This document shows, piece by piece, positions 33,536 through 39,897 of a stretch of DNA of 39,897 bases. A program made the position numbers and the translations under genes. Position 1 is the first letter of the stretch. Each line of letters starts with the position of its first letter. The notes under the pieces are model-generated. The model made no database searches. It saw only the letters and a list, made by a program, of their open reading frames with translations, and was not told the origin of the DNA. The stretch spans positions 1 to 39,897 of the forward strand of contig JAUXGM010000001.1 in the NCBI GenBank assembly GCA_030622125.1. Reading direction: 5' to 3'. This DNA is from a bacterium. GTDB taxonomy: Bacteria; AUK180.

Positions 33536-34576
33536 ATGAAAAATCGTTATAATATCGTTATGTTACTTTTAATTGTATTTAGTGTTATCTTATTAGAATT
33601 GGTTGCCGTAAAATTTTATATTCCAATTGCAAAAAAATTTAATATAATGGATCGTCCAAATCAAAGGAAAATACATACAAAATCAAAACCAAGAGGAGCT
33701 GGAATTACATTTTTTATAATCTTCTTGATCGGTTTTCTATTATTAAATCATTTTCTTAAAGTAGATTTTCCATTCAAGATAACACTTTGGCTTATTCTCG
33801 GTGGAGTTATCTATCTAATGGGATTTTTTGATGATATTTTTAATCTAAATCCATACCTAAAATTTTTGGTTCAAATTGCCGTTGCTGTGGTATTTGTTCT
33901 CTTTGTTGGAAAAGCGACATTCTTCATTAAAATTAAGGGAATTCAATATATTATATCTATCTTGTGGATCGTTGGAATAATGAATTCATTTAACCTGCTT
34001 GATAATATGGATGGACTTTCAGGCGGAATCGGACTTATTACCTCAATTGTTTTTGCGCTCATCAATTATCATATGAATAACATGCCGCTTTTCTATCTTT
34101 TTATCCTGCTTGCTGCTGTAATGATCGGGTTTCTGCCAATGAACTATTATCCATCACAGGTATTTATGGGGGATTCAGGCAGCTTATTCATCGGGTATGT
34201 AATGGCAACACTTTCAATTATAGGTGTTTATACTGAATTTTCCCGATTACGGCATCTTCCTGCAATAATCCCGATACTCATTTTATCCGTACCTCTTTAT
34301 GATTCATTTTCCGTAATGTATATAAGATTGAAAAATAAAAAATCACTTTTTGTCGGTGACAAAAACCATTTCTCACATAGATTATATAAACATGGTCTAT
34401 CACATAAGCATTCTGTTATATATATATATCTTGTTACATTCGCAACGAGCATATCATCGTTCTTACTATTGATGGTAAATTGGAAAGGAGCTATAATTAT
34501 ATTATTGCAGGATATAACATTATTTGTGCTATTATCAATACTAATCTCACAAAAAACAAAAGATAAAAGAAAATGA
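33536..34576 (+). CDS. WecA/TagO/MraY-family polyprenyl-phosphate sugar-1-phosphate transferase
   Basis: A 346-residue integral membrane enzyme expected to move a (GlcNAc-like) sugar-1-phosphate from its UDP form to undecaprenyl phosphate, the first step of lipid-linked polysaccharide synthesis. Motifs are DRPNQRKIHTKSKPRGAG, FFDDIFNLNP (Asp99-Asp100), NSFNLLDNMDGLSGG, FMGDSGSLFIG and the His-rich cytoplasmic loop KNHFSHRLYKHG. About ten transmembrane helices. MraY is less likely, because this has the WecA-type NLLDNMDGL and loop. It is divergent from the LysM gene with a 79-nt gap, and dapL overlaps its stop by 4 nt. Confidence 0.92.
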   Translation: MKNRYNIVMLLLIVFSVILLELVAVKFYIPIAKKFNIMDRPNQRKIHTKSKPRGAGITFFIIFLIGFLLLNHFLKVDFPFKITLWLILGGVIYLMGFFDDIFNLNPYLKFLVQIAVAVVFVLFVGKATFFIKIKGIQYIISILWIVGIMNSFNLLDNMDGLSGGIGLITSIVFALINYHMNNMPLFYLFILLAAVMIGFLPMNYYPSQVFMGDSGSLFIGYVMATLSIIGVYTEFSRLRHLPAIIPILILSVPLYDSFSVMYIRLKNKKSLFVGDKNHFSHRLYKHGLSHKHSVIYIYLVTFATSISSFLLLMVNWKGAIIILLQDITLFVLLSILISQKTKDKRK

Positions 34577-35730
34577 AATTGCAATACTCCAATAAAATAA
34601 ATAAGATACCGCCATATTTATTTGCACAGCTTGATGAACTGGCACAAAAAGTAATTTCCTCAGGAAAAAGACTCTATAATTTTGGTATTGGTGACCCCGA
34701 TATGCCAACCGTTGAACCAATCATTAAAGCTGTAAAAAAAACAGTTGAAATACCGGATTATCATAGATATCCATCTTATGTCGGCAACATAAAGCTAAGA
34801 GAAAAAATAAGTTCATATCTAAAAGATCGTTTCAATCTAAAAATGTCACCGGAAAAAAACATAATAGTTTTGATAGGCAGTAAAGAAGGTATTGCTCATT
34901 TTCCTTTTGCTTTTATAAACCCCGGTGAAAAGGTATTTGTGCCGGAACCCGGTTATCCTGTTTATAGGGATGGAACAATATTTGCCGAAGGTATCCCCAT
35001 TTTCATGCCACTTTTGAAAGAAAATGACTTCCTGCCCGATATAGAGCATCACTTAAAAAGGAATCAACCGAAGATCGTATGGGTTAATTACCCCAATAAT
35101 CCGACAAGTGCTGCGGCATCTGATAAATTTTATAAGGAATTAATCGAACTTGCCCATAAATATAATTTTATTATTGCATCCGATGCAGCTTATATTGATG
35201 TTTACAGAAATGAGACCACCCCCCCGAGATCAATACTTGAATTTGACGGAGCAATGGATGTTGCAATTGAATTTTATTCCTTTTCCAAAATGTTTAATAT
35301 GACGGGCTGGCGAATAGGATTTGCAATTGGAAATGAACAATTAATATCGGGACTCGGCAAGATAAAAAAAAGTATTGATTCGGGCGTCTTTGATGCAATA
35401 CAAATGGCGGTAGCCGAAGAATTGGAAAACGGACTTTCAGAACTATCAAAAATACGGAATATTTACTTCGATCGAAGGGAAAAAATGGAAAGTGTATCAG
35501 CCCAACTTCATCTTAAACCATATAAGACAAATTCAACATTCTATATCTGGGCAGAGATATTGGATGGTATGAATTCTCAAGAAAAAGTGAAGGAATTATT
35601 AAATAAATATGGTATCCTTGTTACACCCGGAAGAGGTTTCGGACCTTCCGCTGATAATTATGTGCGATTTTCTCTCACGGCAAAGGATTGTGATATAAAC
35701 GAATTATATGACCGACGAAGATCGCTCTAA
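34573..35730 (+). CDS. dapL: LL-diaminopimelate aminotransferase (DapL-like)
   Basis: A fold-type I PLP aminotransferase of 385 residues, close to DapL, which converts tetrahydrodipicolinate to LL-diaminopimelate in one step for lysine and peptidoglycan. Evidence is the N-terminus KINKIPPYLFAQLDEL, GIGDPDMPTVEPII, IGSKEGIAHFPFAFINPG, WVNYPNNPTSA and the PLP-lysine block FSKMFNMTGWRIGFA. The SKEGIAH stretch is particularly DapL-like. Neighbours (WecA-type transferase, and alr on the other strand) fit cell-wall precursor synthesis. A general class I aminotransferase remains possible. folK overlaps the 3' end by 23 nt. Confidence 0.85.
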   Translation: MKLQYSNKINKIPPYLFAQLDELAQKVISSGKRLYNFGIGDPDMPTVEPIIKAVKKTVEIPDYHRYPSYVGNIKLREKISSYLKDRFNLKMSPEKNIIVLIGSKEGIAHFPFAFINPGEKVFVPEPGYPVYRDGTIFAEGIPIFMPLLKENDFLPDIEHHLKRNQPKIVWVNYPNNPTSAAASDKFYKELIELAHKYNFIIASDAAYIDVYRNETTPPRSILEFDGAMDVAIEFYSFSKMFNMTGWRIGFAIGNEQLISGLGKIKKSIDSGVFDAIQMAVAEELENGLSELSKIRNIYFDRREKMESVSAQLHLKPYKTNSTFYIWAEILDGMNSQEKVKELLNKYGILVTPGRGFGPSADNYVRFSLTAKDCDINELYDRRRSL

Positions 35731-36181
35731 AACGATCAAATATTTAATCGGACTCGGAACAAATCTTGGAAATAAAGCAAAAAATATTGGAACTGCACTT
35801 TTATTATTAGAAAAACAGGGGAAAATATTAAAAAAAAGCCATCTTGACCATACAAAAGCATGGGGCATAGAAGACCAACCTGATTTTTTAAATATGGTAA
35901 TACTTTTAAAAACACTATACGATCCATTTCAATTACTTAAGATCATACTTGGTATTGAAGAAAAGCTCGGACGTATCCGTGGAAAAAAATGGGGACCAAG
36001 AAAGATTGATATAGATATTTTATGGGCGGAAGATAGGGTCATAAATAAGAATGAATTGATCATTCCCCATCCGTTTCTGCACAAAAGGGATTTCGTTCTA
36101 CGAGAGATCATTGAGATCACACCAAATTTTATTCATCCGATATTTAAAAAGACATTTAAAGAATTGCAGGAAGGACAATAG
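35708..36181 (+). CDS. folK: 2-amino-4-hydroxy-6-hydroxymethyldihydropteridine pyrophosphokinase (HPPK)
   Basis: HPPK transfers pyrophosphate from ATP to the pterin in folate synthesis. At 157 residues it matches the family length. Motifs are IGLGTNLGNK, QPDFLNMVILLKT, EEKLGRIRGKKWGPRKIDID with the catalytic RxKxxGPRxxDxD-type residues, and IPHPFLHKRDFVL. The N-terminal ~10 residues (MTDEDRSKTI) overlap dapL. Last gene of this plus-strand trio. No other folate gene is nearby. Confidence 0.94.
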   Translation: MTDEDRSKTIKYLIGLGTNLGNKAKNIGTALLLLEKQGKILKKSHLDHTKAWGIEDQPDFLNMVILLKTLYDPFQLLKIILGIEEKLGRIRGKKWGPRKIDIDILWAEDRVINKNELIIPHPFLHKRDFVLREIIEITPNFIHPIFKKTFKELQEGQ

Positions 36182-36334
36182 AGCACCGAAAAATAAGGAA
36201 ATACAGAGGTTAGTAAAAAACAATATTAAACTCCGTCAACCATGCTATCGGGATTTAAATAATCGGTCATGCAGTTTACCCCGTATTAAAACGGGGCTCC
36301 CTCTGAATAACAGACTGAAACGCTGATATTATTA
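36182..36334. repeat. Intergenic repeat fragment with GC-rich hairpin
   Basis: Between convergent folK and rpsP. Bases 36192-36236 combine boxes from the other repeat regions: AATAAGGAAATACAGAGGTTAG and a CAATATTAAACTCCGT variant. A perfect 6-bp stem follows: CCCCGT (36279-36284), loop ATTAAA, ACGGGG (36291-36296). No T-tract follows on either strand, so terminator function is uncertain, although the position between converging genes suits it. The short open frame across this region is not convincing as a gene. Confidence 0.6.
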
Positions 36335-37087
36335 TTATTCTTTCGGTTCTTCTGTTTTCTTTTCTTCTTCTTTCTCTGTTCCCTCTGTGATTTCTTTCTC
36401 TGTTTTTTCTTTGTTTTTTTCTTCTTTACCAACCTCTAACCTTGAACCTCGAACCTCTGTTTTTCCTTCTTCACCAACTTCTTCTTTCTTCTTTACTTCT
36501 TGCTTTTCATTGTCAATTGTTTTCTCTTCCTCTATTTTTTGTTTCTCCATGTCCTCTGTGGTTACCATTTCTTCTTCTTTTTCTTCCGATTTTTCTTCAC
36601 TATTCACTATTAACTGTTCACTATTCACTGTCTTTTTATTGCCTCCAACCTCTTTTTTTGTTACTTTCTCTGTTACTTCTTCTGGTTTCTCTTCAATTTT
36701 CTTTTCTTCTGTTTTTTCTTTGTTTTTTTCTTCTTCTCCAACCTCTTTTTTTTGCTTTCTATCTTTTTTCGGTTTGCTGGGTAAGACCATTGTTTGCGGA
36801 GCTAACGGTTCTATATTCTCATCCCTTTTGTATTCTTCATACCATTTGTAAAAACCATACTTCGAAAGTAAACTCTTTGCAATTTCAGTCGGTTTTGCTC
36901 CACTTTTCAACCATTTTACTATTTTAGTAGATGGTTTATCTATCCTTAGCTTTCCCTCAATGGGATTGTAGTGTCCCAATTGTTCCAAAACAGCACCGTC
37001 TCTCGGCTTTCTTGAATCAATAACAACAAGCCGATAATACGGCTGCTTCTTTTTTCCAATTCTCTTTAATCTTATCTTTAATGACAT
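36335..37087 (-). CDS. rpsP: 30S ribosomal protein bS16 with a ~165-residue Lys/Glu-rich tail
   Basis: Residues 1-85 are a normal bS16: SLKIRLKRIGKKKQPYYRLV, DSRKPRDGAVLEQLGHYNP, KWLKSGAKPTEIAKSLLSK. Most S16 proteins stop at 80-90 residues, although some phyla have longer forms. Here another ~165 residues follow, mostly Lys and Glu, without predicted fold. The tail has an internal duplication (EVGEEEKNKEKTEEKK and EVGKEEKNKEKTEKEI) and two segments that are translated 7-bp DNA repeats: NSEQLIVNSE and TEVRGSRLEVG. GGAGG lies 5 nt before the ATG, and ffh is 15 nt upstream. rimM, trmD and rplS, which often follow rpsP, are absent; the operon ends here. Confidence 0.92.
   Translation of the reverse strand: MSLKIRLKRIGKKKQPYYRLVVIDSRKPRDGAVLEQLGHYNPIEGKLRIDKPSTKIVKWLKSGAKPTEIAKSLLSKYGFYKWYEEYKRDENIEPLAPQTMVLPSKPKKDRKQKKEVGEEEKNKEKTEEKKIEEKPEEVTEKVTKKEVGGNKKTVNSEQLIVNSEEKSEEKEEEMVTTEDMEKQKIEEEKTIDNEKQEVKKKEEVGEEGKTEVRGSRLEVGKEEKNKEKTEKEITEGTEKEEEKKTEEPKE
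36429..36458. repeat. AACCTCT heptanucleotide repeats inside rpsP
   Basis: CAACCTCTAACCTTGAACCT followed by CGAACCTCT is the complement of the GGTTAGA/GGTTCGA-type heptads found between genes at 13804-13833 and 24953-24973. In the rpsP frame it encodes EVRGSRLEV. Single AACCTC cores recur at 36656 and 36740, each encoding EVG. Confidence 0.75.
36596..36632. repeat. CACTATT heptanucleotide repeats inside rpsP
   Basis: Successive heptamers read CACTATT, CACTATT, AACTGTT, CACTATT, CACTGTC on the plus strand. The same CACTATT motif occurs between genes at 25049-25080. On the coding strand they give NSEQLIVNSE, a heptad read in frame. Confidence 0.8.
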
Positions 37088-37102
37088 AAAAACCTCCTAT
37101 AT

Positions 37103-38425
37103 CTAAATTGGTAGATTAAAATTTTTAAATAGATTTTTCATTTTTCCTTTTTTCATCATCTTTTTTGCCATTTCAAAGTTCTTTATGAATTTGTTCACGG
37201 CAATAAGTGAATTTCCACTGCCTTTGGCGATCCTTTGTCGCCTTTTATAATTTATAATATTAGGATGAACTCTTTCAGTTGGCGTCATTGAAAGTATCAT
37301 CGCTTCAATATGTATTAAATCTTTTTCTGATGGGATCTGATTTTTTAATTGCTTTGTCATATTAGAAAGACCGGGAATCATTTCAATGATAGATTCAAGC
37401 GAACCCATTTTTCTTAATTGTTTCATTTGTTGTAGATAATCATTAAAATCAAATTTTGCATCCATTAACTTTTTTAATTGCTTCTCTGCTTGTTTCTGGT
37501 CAACGGTATCCTTTGCTTTTTCAACAAGCGATAAAATATCTCCCATTCCAAGTATTCTTTGTGCCATTCTATCGGGATAAAATTGTTCAATATCATCTAT
37601 TTTTTCACCCTTTCCAATAAATAAGATCGGTGCTTCCGATATAAATCTAACGCTCAACGCTGCACCGCCACGCGTATCCGAATCGAGTTTTGTTAATATT
37701 GAGCCGGTAATGTTAAGTTTATCATTAAATTCCTTTGCAATATTTGCGGCATCCTGCCCGACCATTGAATCCACTACAAGGATAATTTCATCTGCTTTAA
37801 CCGTATCTTTAACTACTTTGACCTCTTTCATCATTTCTTTATCAATATGAAGACGGCCTGCGGTATCAAATATTAAGATATCATAATTATTTTTTACTGC
37901 ATAGTCCTTCGCTTTTTTTGCCATCTTGATTGGTTTTTTGCTTTCCTCATAGTAAAAATCAAGATCATTATTATTTGCAAGTATCCTTAACTGGTCAATA
38001 GCAGCAGGTCTATAAACATCAAGTGATGTAACTAGAACCTTGTATCCTTGTTTTTTGTAAAAATTAGAAAGTTTTGCAACTTGTGTGGTTTTACCCGAAC
38101 CTTGAAGTCCAACGATCTCCATTATATTCAACCTGCCTTTTTGTGGTTCCAATAAAACGGGTTTTTCACCCATTATCTTAACAAATTCCTGATAAACAAT
38201 ATCAACTATCTGCTGATAAGGTGTTAATGATCCAAGTATCTTTTCTCCGGTTGTTTTTTCCTTAACGAGATTTATAAACTCGGATGCCACTTTGTAGTGA
38301 ACATCAGCTTCCAAAAGTGATATCCGCATCTCTCTTAATACCTTTTCCACATAATCCTTGTTTAATCGTTTTCCCTTTAATTGTGAAAGTACACTACTAA
38401 TTTTATCTTTAAGATTATTCAGCAT
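37103..38425 (-). CDS. ffh: Signal recognition particle protein Ffh (SRP54)
   Basis: Ffh is the GTPase of the signal recognition particle, which with 4.5S RNA targets nascent membrane proteins. It shows the N domain (LNNLKDKISSVLSQLKGK), G domain with GLQGSGKTTQVAKLSNF (G1), DVYRPAAIDQLRIL, FDTAGRLHID (G3), TKLDSDTRGGAALS (G4 region), and an M domain with the 4.5S RNA-binding RRQRIAKGSG and a Met-rich C-terminus (MAKKMMKKGKMKNL). At 440 residues it is complete. It overlaps ylxM by 11 nt. Confidence 0.97.
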   Translation of the reverse strand: MLNNLKDKISSVLSQLKGKRLNKDYVEKVLREMRISLLEADVHYKVASEFINLVKEKTTGEKILGSLTPYQQIVDIVYQEFVKIMGEKPVLLEPQKGRLNIMEIVGLQGSGKTTQVAKLSNFYKKQGYKVLVTSLDVYRPAAIDQLRILANNNDLDFYYEESKKPIKMAKKAKDYAVKNNYDILIFDTAGRLHIDKEMMKEVKVVKDTVKADEIILVVDSMVGQDAANIAKEFNDKLNITGSILTKLDSDTRGGAALSVRFISEAPILFIGKGEKIDDIEQFYPDRMAQRILGMGDILSLVEKAKDTVDQKQAEKQLKKLMDAKFDFNDYLQQMKQLRKMGSLESIIEMIPGLSNMTKQLKNQIPSEKDLIHIEAMILSMTPTERVHPNIINYKRRQRIAKGSGNSLIAVNKFIKNFEMAKKMMKKGKMKNLFKNFNLPI

Positions 38426-38720
38426 CTTGCAATCTCTTATTGATAAATTCTTTTATCTTTTTATCTTTTTTTTTCAAATTTTCCAAAATATTCCTCATCT
38501 TTACAACCCTGAGTTTTTCTTCCAGCCCTTCCAATTTTTTTAGACCTCTTACCATAACATCATAAACACTCTGCCTTGAAACACTTTCGTGTTCGCCGAT
38601 CTCATCTATGGTATAGTTGTCATTGTAGTAATATTTGAGATAGCAGTATTGTTTTTTTGACAAGATATCGCCATAAACACTAATAAGTTGCCCAAGTTTA
38701 AAAAAATTCTCTTTTAACAT
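38415..38720 (-). CDS. ylxM: YlxM-like helix-turn-helix protein
   Basis: A 101-residue protein of the UPF0122/YlxM family, normally encoded directly before ffh and thought to act with the SRP. Its fold resembles sigma-70 region 4: LSKKQYCYLKYYYNDNYTIDEIGEHESVSRQSVYDVMVRGLKKLE is the recognisable span (broken here by family variants such as DEIGEHE). The first ATG gives the expected N-terminus. It lies only 7 nt downstream of a good -10 element and lacks a ribosome-binding site, suggesting a leaderless message. First gene of the ylxM-ffh-rpsP operon. Confidence 0.88.
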   Translation of the reverse strand: MLKENFFKLGQLISVYGDILSKKQYCYLKYYYNDNYTIDEIGEHESVSRQSVYDVMVRGLKKLEGLEEKLRVVKMRNILENLKKKDKKIKEFINKRLQDAE

Positions 38721-38727
38721 AAATAAG

Positions 38728-38755
38728 ATTATACATTTTTATTTTTTTTTGTCAA
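38728..38755 (-). promoter_or_regulatory. Promoter of the ylxM-ffh-rpsP operon
   Basis: On the minus strand: a consensus TTGACA (38755-38750), a 16-bp A-rich spacer, and a consensus TATAAT (38733-38728). Seven bases (CTTATTT) separate the -10 from ATG 38720, so transcription should begin at or within a base or two of the start codon. Confidence 0.75.
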
Positions 38756-38779
38756 GTTTTTTCTTTGACTGACAAAAAT

Positions 38780-38808
38780 TTGATTTTTTAAAAAAAAAAT
38801 AGTATAAT
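38780..38808 (+). promoter_or_regulatory. Promoter of the outer-membrane protein gene
   Basis: TTGATT (38780-38785), a 17-bp spacer with an A10 tract, and TATAAT (38803-38808). It is followed by a short leader with GGAGG (38824-38828) and ATG 38834. The A-tract spacer resembles the promoters at 16265 and 33508. Confidence 0.7.
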
Positions 38809-38833
38809 AAAATGAATTTAACAGGAGGCTGTT

Positions 38834-39897
38834 ATGAAGAAGATCTTCACAATGCTTTTTTTGGTGGTAGCGGTTTTTGCATTTGCAACAACCGGTAGAA
38901 TGAATGGTCTTTTGGCTCCCTATTGGGCAGTTGAAGACAATTCTAATGTGCTTTATTTCCCTTCCCTCATATCGGAGTATAACAACTCCGTAAGATTAGA
39001 AGGGTTAAGTGATTCTGCTTTTTTCGGAGGTATACATAAAAAACTTTCGGAAACATTGGATTTTTCCTTGTATGTCAATAAACCGTACACAAATGATCTT
39101 GATGAAATATGGAATCAACCGGGTGGCAAGGATACAAATGGTATTCACTCCGGAACTCGAATACCGACTAATTATATTGATCTACTCTTTTCATTTAATT
39201 TTAATTCATTAAGACTCGGAATCCTTCTTAATTATGCGAATAATTCCGATAATTCTACATCTACTGATATAAACCAGCCAAATCCGGTAGGTGGCAACAC
39301 GGATAATACAATGGATGATTATTCAAGAGAATTTAATCTTATCCTAAATGTTTCTATGGATAATTTTGCAATGTTCAAGAAATTTCTTGCAGCACTGGAT
39401 TTCGGTCTTCCAAAACATAAATATAATGAACATAATTTATCGTATGTCGCGGGAGATTGGGATTTAATCGAATGGAAGGTAGATACAAAAGGTGCAACTT
39501 ATATCGGTATCAGAATGCTTTCTACAACCGAAAAAGGCTATAATTTTTTCTTAAATTTCCATTTAAACGGATTAAATCACGACAGCGAAGAGATCATTGA
39601 TGATGATAATAATGGAACCTTAGAAACAAATACGGTTGATGAGATTGAACAGAGCATAATGAGACTCAAACTTGGCGTAAGTAAGAAATTGGCATTCAAA
39701 AAATTAACTGTCTATGCAGGCGGATCGATAGATTATGAAAAGAATAAATGGCATTCAAAGGATATTGACAAAATAGATAAAGAAACCGACGAAGAATATA
39801 ATCGGGATATTACGGATATTAAAATACCTGTTTTTGTCTCCGCTGAATTCATTCTAAAAAAATGGCTGACATTAAGAGCGGGCATCAATGGATATAT
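38834..39897 (+). CDS. Outer-membrane beta-barrel-like protein (3' end outside window)
   Basis: The frame is open from ATG 38834 to the window edge (354 codons, no stop), so the gene is truncated by the window. A signal peptide MKKIFTMLFLVVAVFAFATT is followed by GRMNGLLAPYWAVEDNSNVL and YFPSLISEYNNSVRLEG. Alternating polar/hydrophobic strands then alternate with acidic Asn/Asp-rich turns (EEIIDDDNNGTLETN), typical of an outer-membrane barrel. An N-terminus with an Asp/Asn-rich 'ED(N)SNVLYFPSLI' stretch is seen in barrel proteins of several uncultured phyla, but I cannot name the family. A strong promoter and GGAGG suggest high expression. Confidence 0.75.
   Translation, partial: MKKIFTMLFLVVAVFAFATTGRMNGLLAPYWAVEDNSNVLYFPSLISEYNNSVRLEGLSDSAFFGGIHKKLSETLDFSLYVNKPYTNDLDEIWNQPGGKDTNGIHSGTRIPTNYIDLLFSFNFNSLRLGILLNYANNSDNSTSTDINQPNPVGGNTDNTMDDYSREFNLILNVSMDNFAMFKKFLAALDFGLPKHKYNEHNLSYVAGDWDLIEWKVDTKGATYIGIRMLSTTEKGYNFFLNFHLNGLNHDSEEIIDDDNNGTLETNTVDEIEQSIMRLKLGVSKKLAFKKLTVYAGGSIDYEKNKWHSKDIDKIDKETDEEYNRDITDIKIPVFVSAEFILKKWLTLRAGINGY

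Noticed and set aside
36111-36326. 71-codon plus-strand ORF across the folK end and the gap
   Set aside because: It overlaps folK in another frame, runs through the repeat fragment and hairpin, and has no ribosome-binding site or recognisable domain. A conserved repeat is the more economical explanation.
36387-36927. Two long plus-strand ORFs (154 and 161 codons) opposite rpsP
   Set aside because: They are Ser/Phe/Leu-rich complements of the Lys/Glu-rich rpsP tail, overlap each other, and lack start signals. Such shadows are expected opposite A-rich codons.
39009-39212. 67-codon plus-strand ORF at the right edge
   Set aside because: It is in another frame of the open outer-membrane protein gene that starts at 38834 with a signal peptide and GGAGG.

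Overview
The window is a gene-dense, visibly A+T-rich stretch of a bacterial chromosome. Outer-membrane and export features point to a Gram-negative (diderm) cell: a beta-barrel-like protein at the right edge, a Wza-like export protein, two lipobox lipoproteins and a Wzz/BY-kinase. Synteny (nusA-infB-ylxP-rbfA-nrnA-truB-rpsO-pnp, then ylxM-ffh-rpsP), frequent TTG/GTG starts and gene overlaps of a few bases fit an uncultured or candidate-phylum bacterium. No single gene lets me name the phylum, and no rRNA or tRNA gene was seen.

Layout. (1) 57-13775, plus strand: one long translation/RNA operon, nusA, infB, DUF503, rbfA, nrnA, truB, rpsO, pnp, dut and tsaB. It runs on without a break into a tandem-motif membrane protein, a DUF4390 protein, an NtrY-like histidine kinase and a ComFC-like phosphoribosyltransferase. 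(2) 13776-14420: a 645-bp gene-free mosaic of REP-like hairpins, a dispersed ~70-bp unit and 7-bp repeats. (3) 14421-16173, minus: MFS transporter and DUF2238-like membrane protein. (4) 16317-24930, plus: a chemosensory operon (MCP without a periplasmic domain, CheA with a fused receiver, CheB, CheR-TPR, CheY, two CheW-like proteins, receiver-HD-GYP) that looks like it ends in cyclic-di-GMP turnover. No flagellar or pilus genes are seen. (5) 24931-25231: a second repeat mosaic. (6) 33456 down to 25232, minus: LysM lipoprotein, Wza-like protein, flippase-like membrane protein, Wzz/BY-kinase, small lipoprotein, alanine racemase with an unexplained ~245-residue C-terminal extension, exported DJ-1/PfpI protein, DUF3467 and rsmE. 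(7) 33536-36181, plus, divergent: WecA/MraY-type transferase, LL-diaminopimelate aminotransferase and folK. Regions 6 and 7 together suggest surface polysaccharide and peptidoglycan-precursor synthesis. (8) 38720 down to 36335, minus: ylxM, ffh and an rpsP with a very long charged tail. (9) 38834 to the right edge, plus: a truncated outer-membrane protein gene.

The least ordinary features are a dispersed repeat system and unusual promoters. GGGAC/GTCCC hairpins and heptanucleotide repeats occupy three intergenic regions and also appear inside reading frames: a hairpin in frame within tsaB, and heptad repeats in frame within the rpsP tail. A 52-bp promoter/leader is nearly duplicated in front of two unrelated genes (mcp and the LysM lipoprotein), and ylxM appears to be transcribed as a leaderless message.
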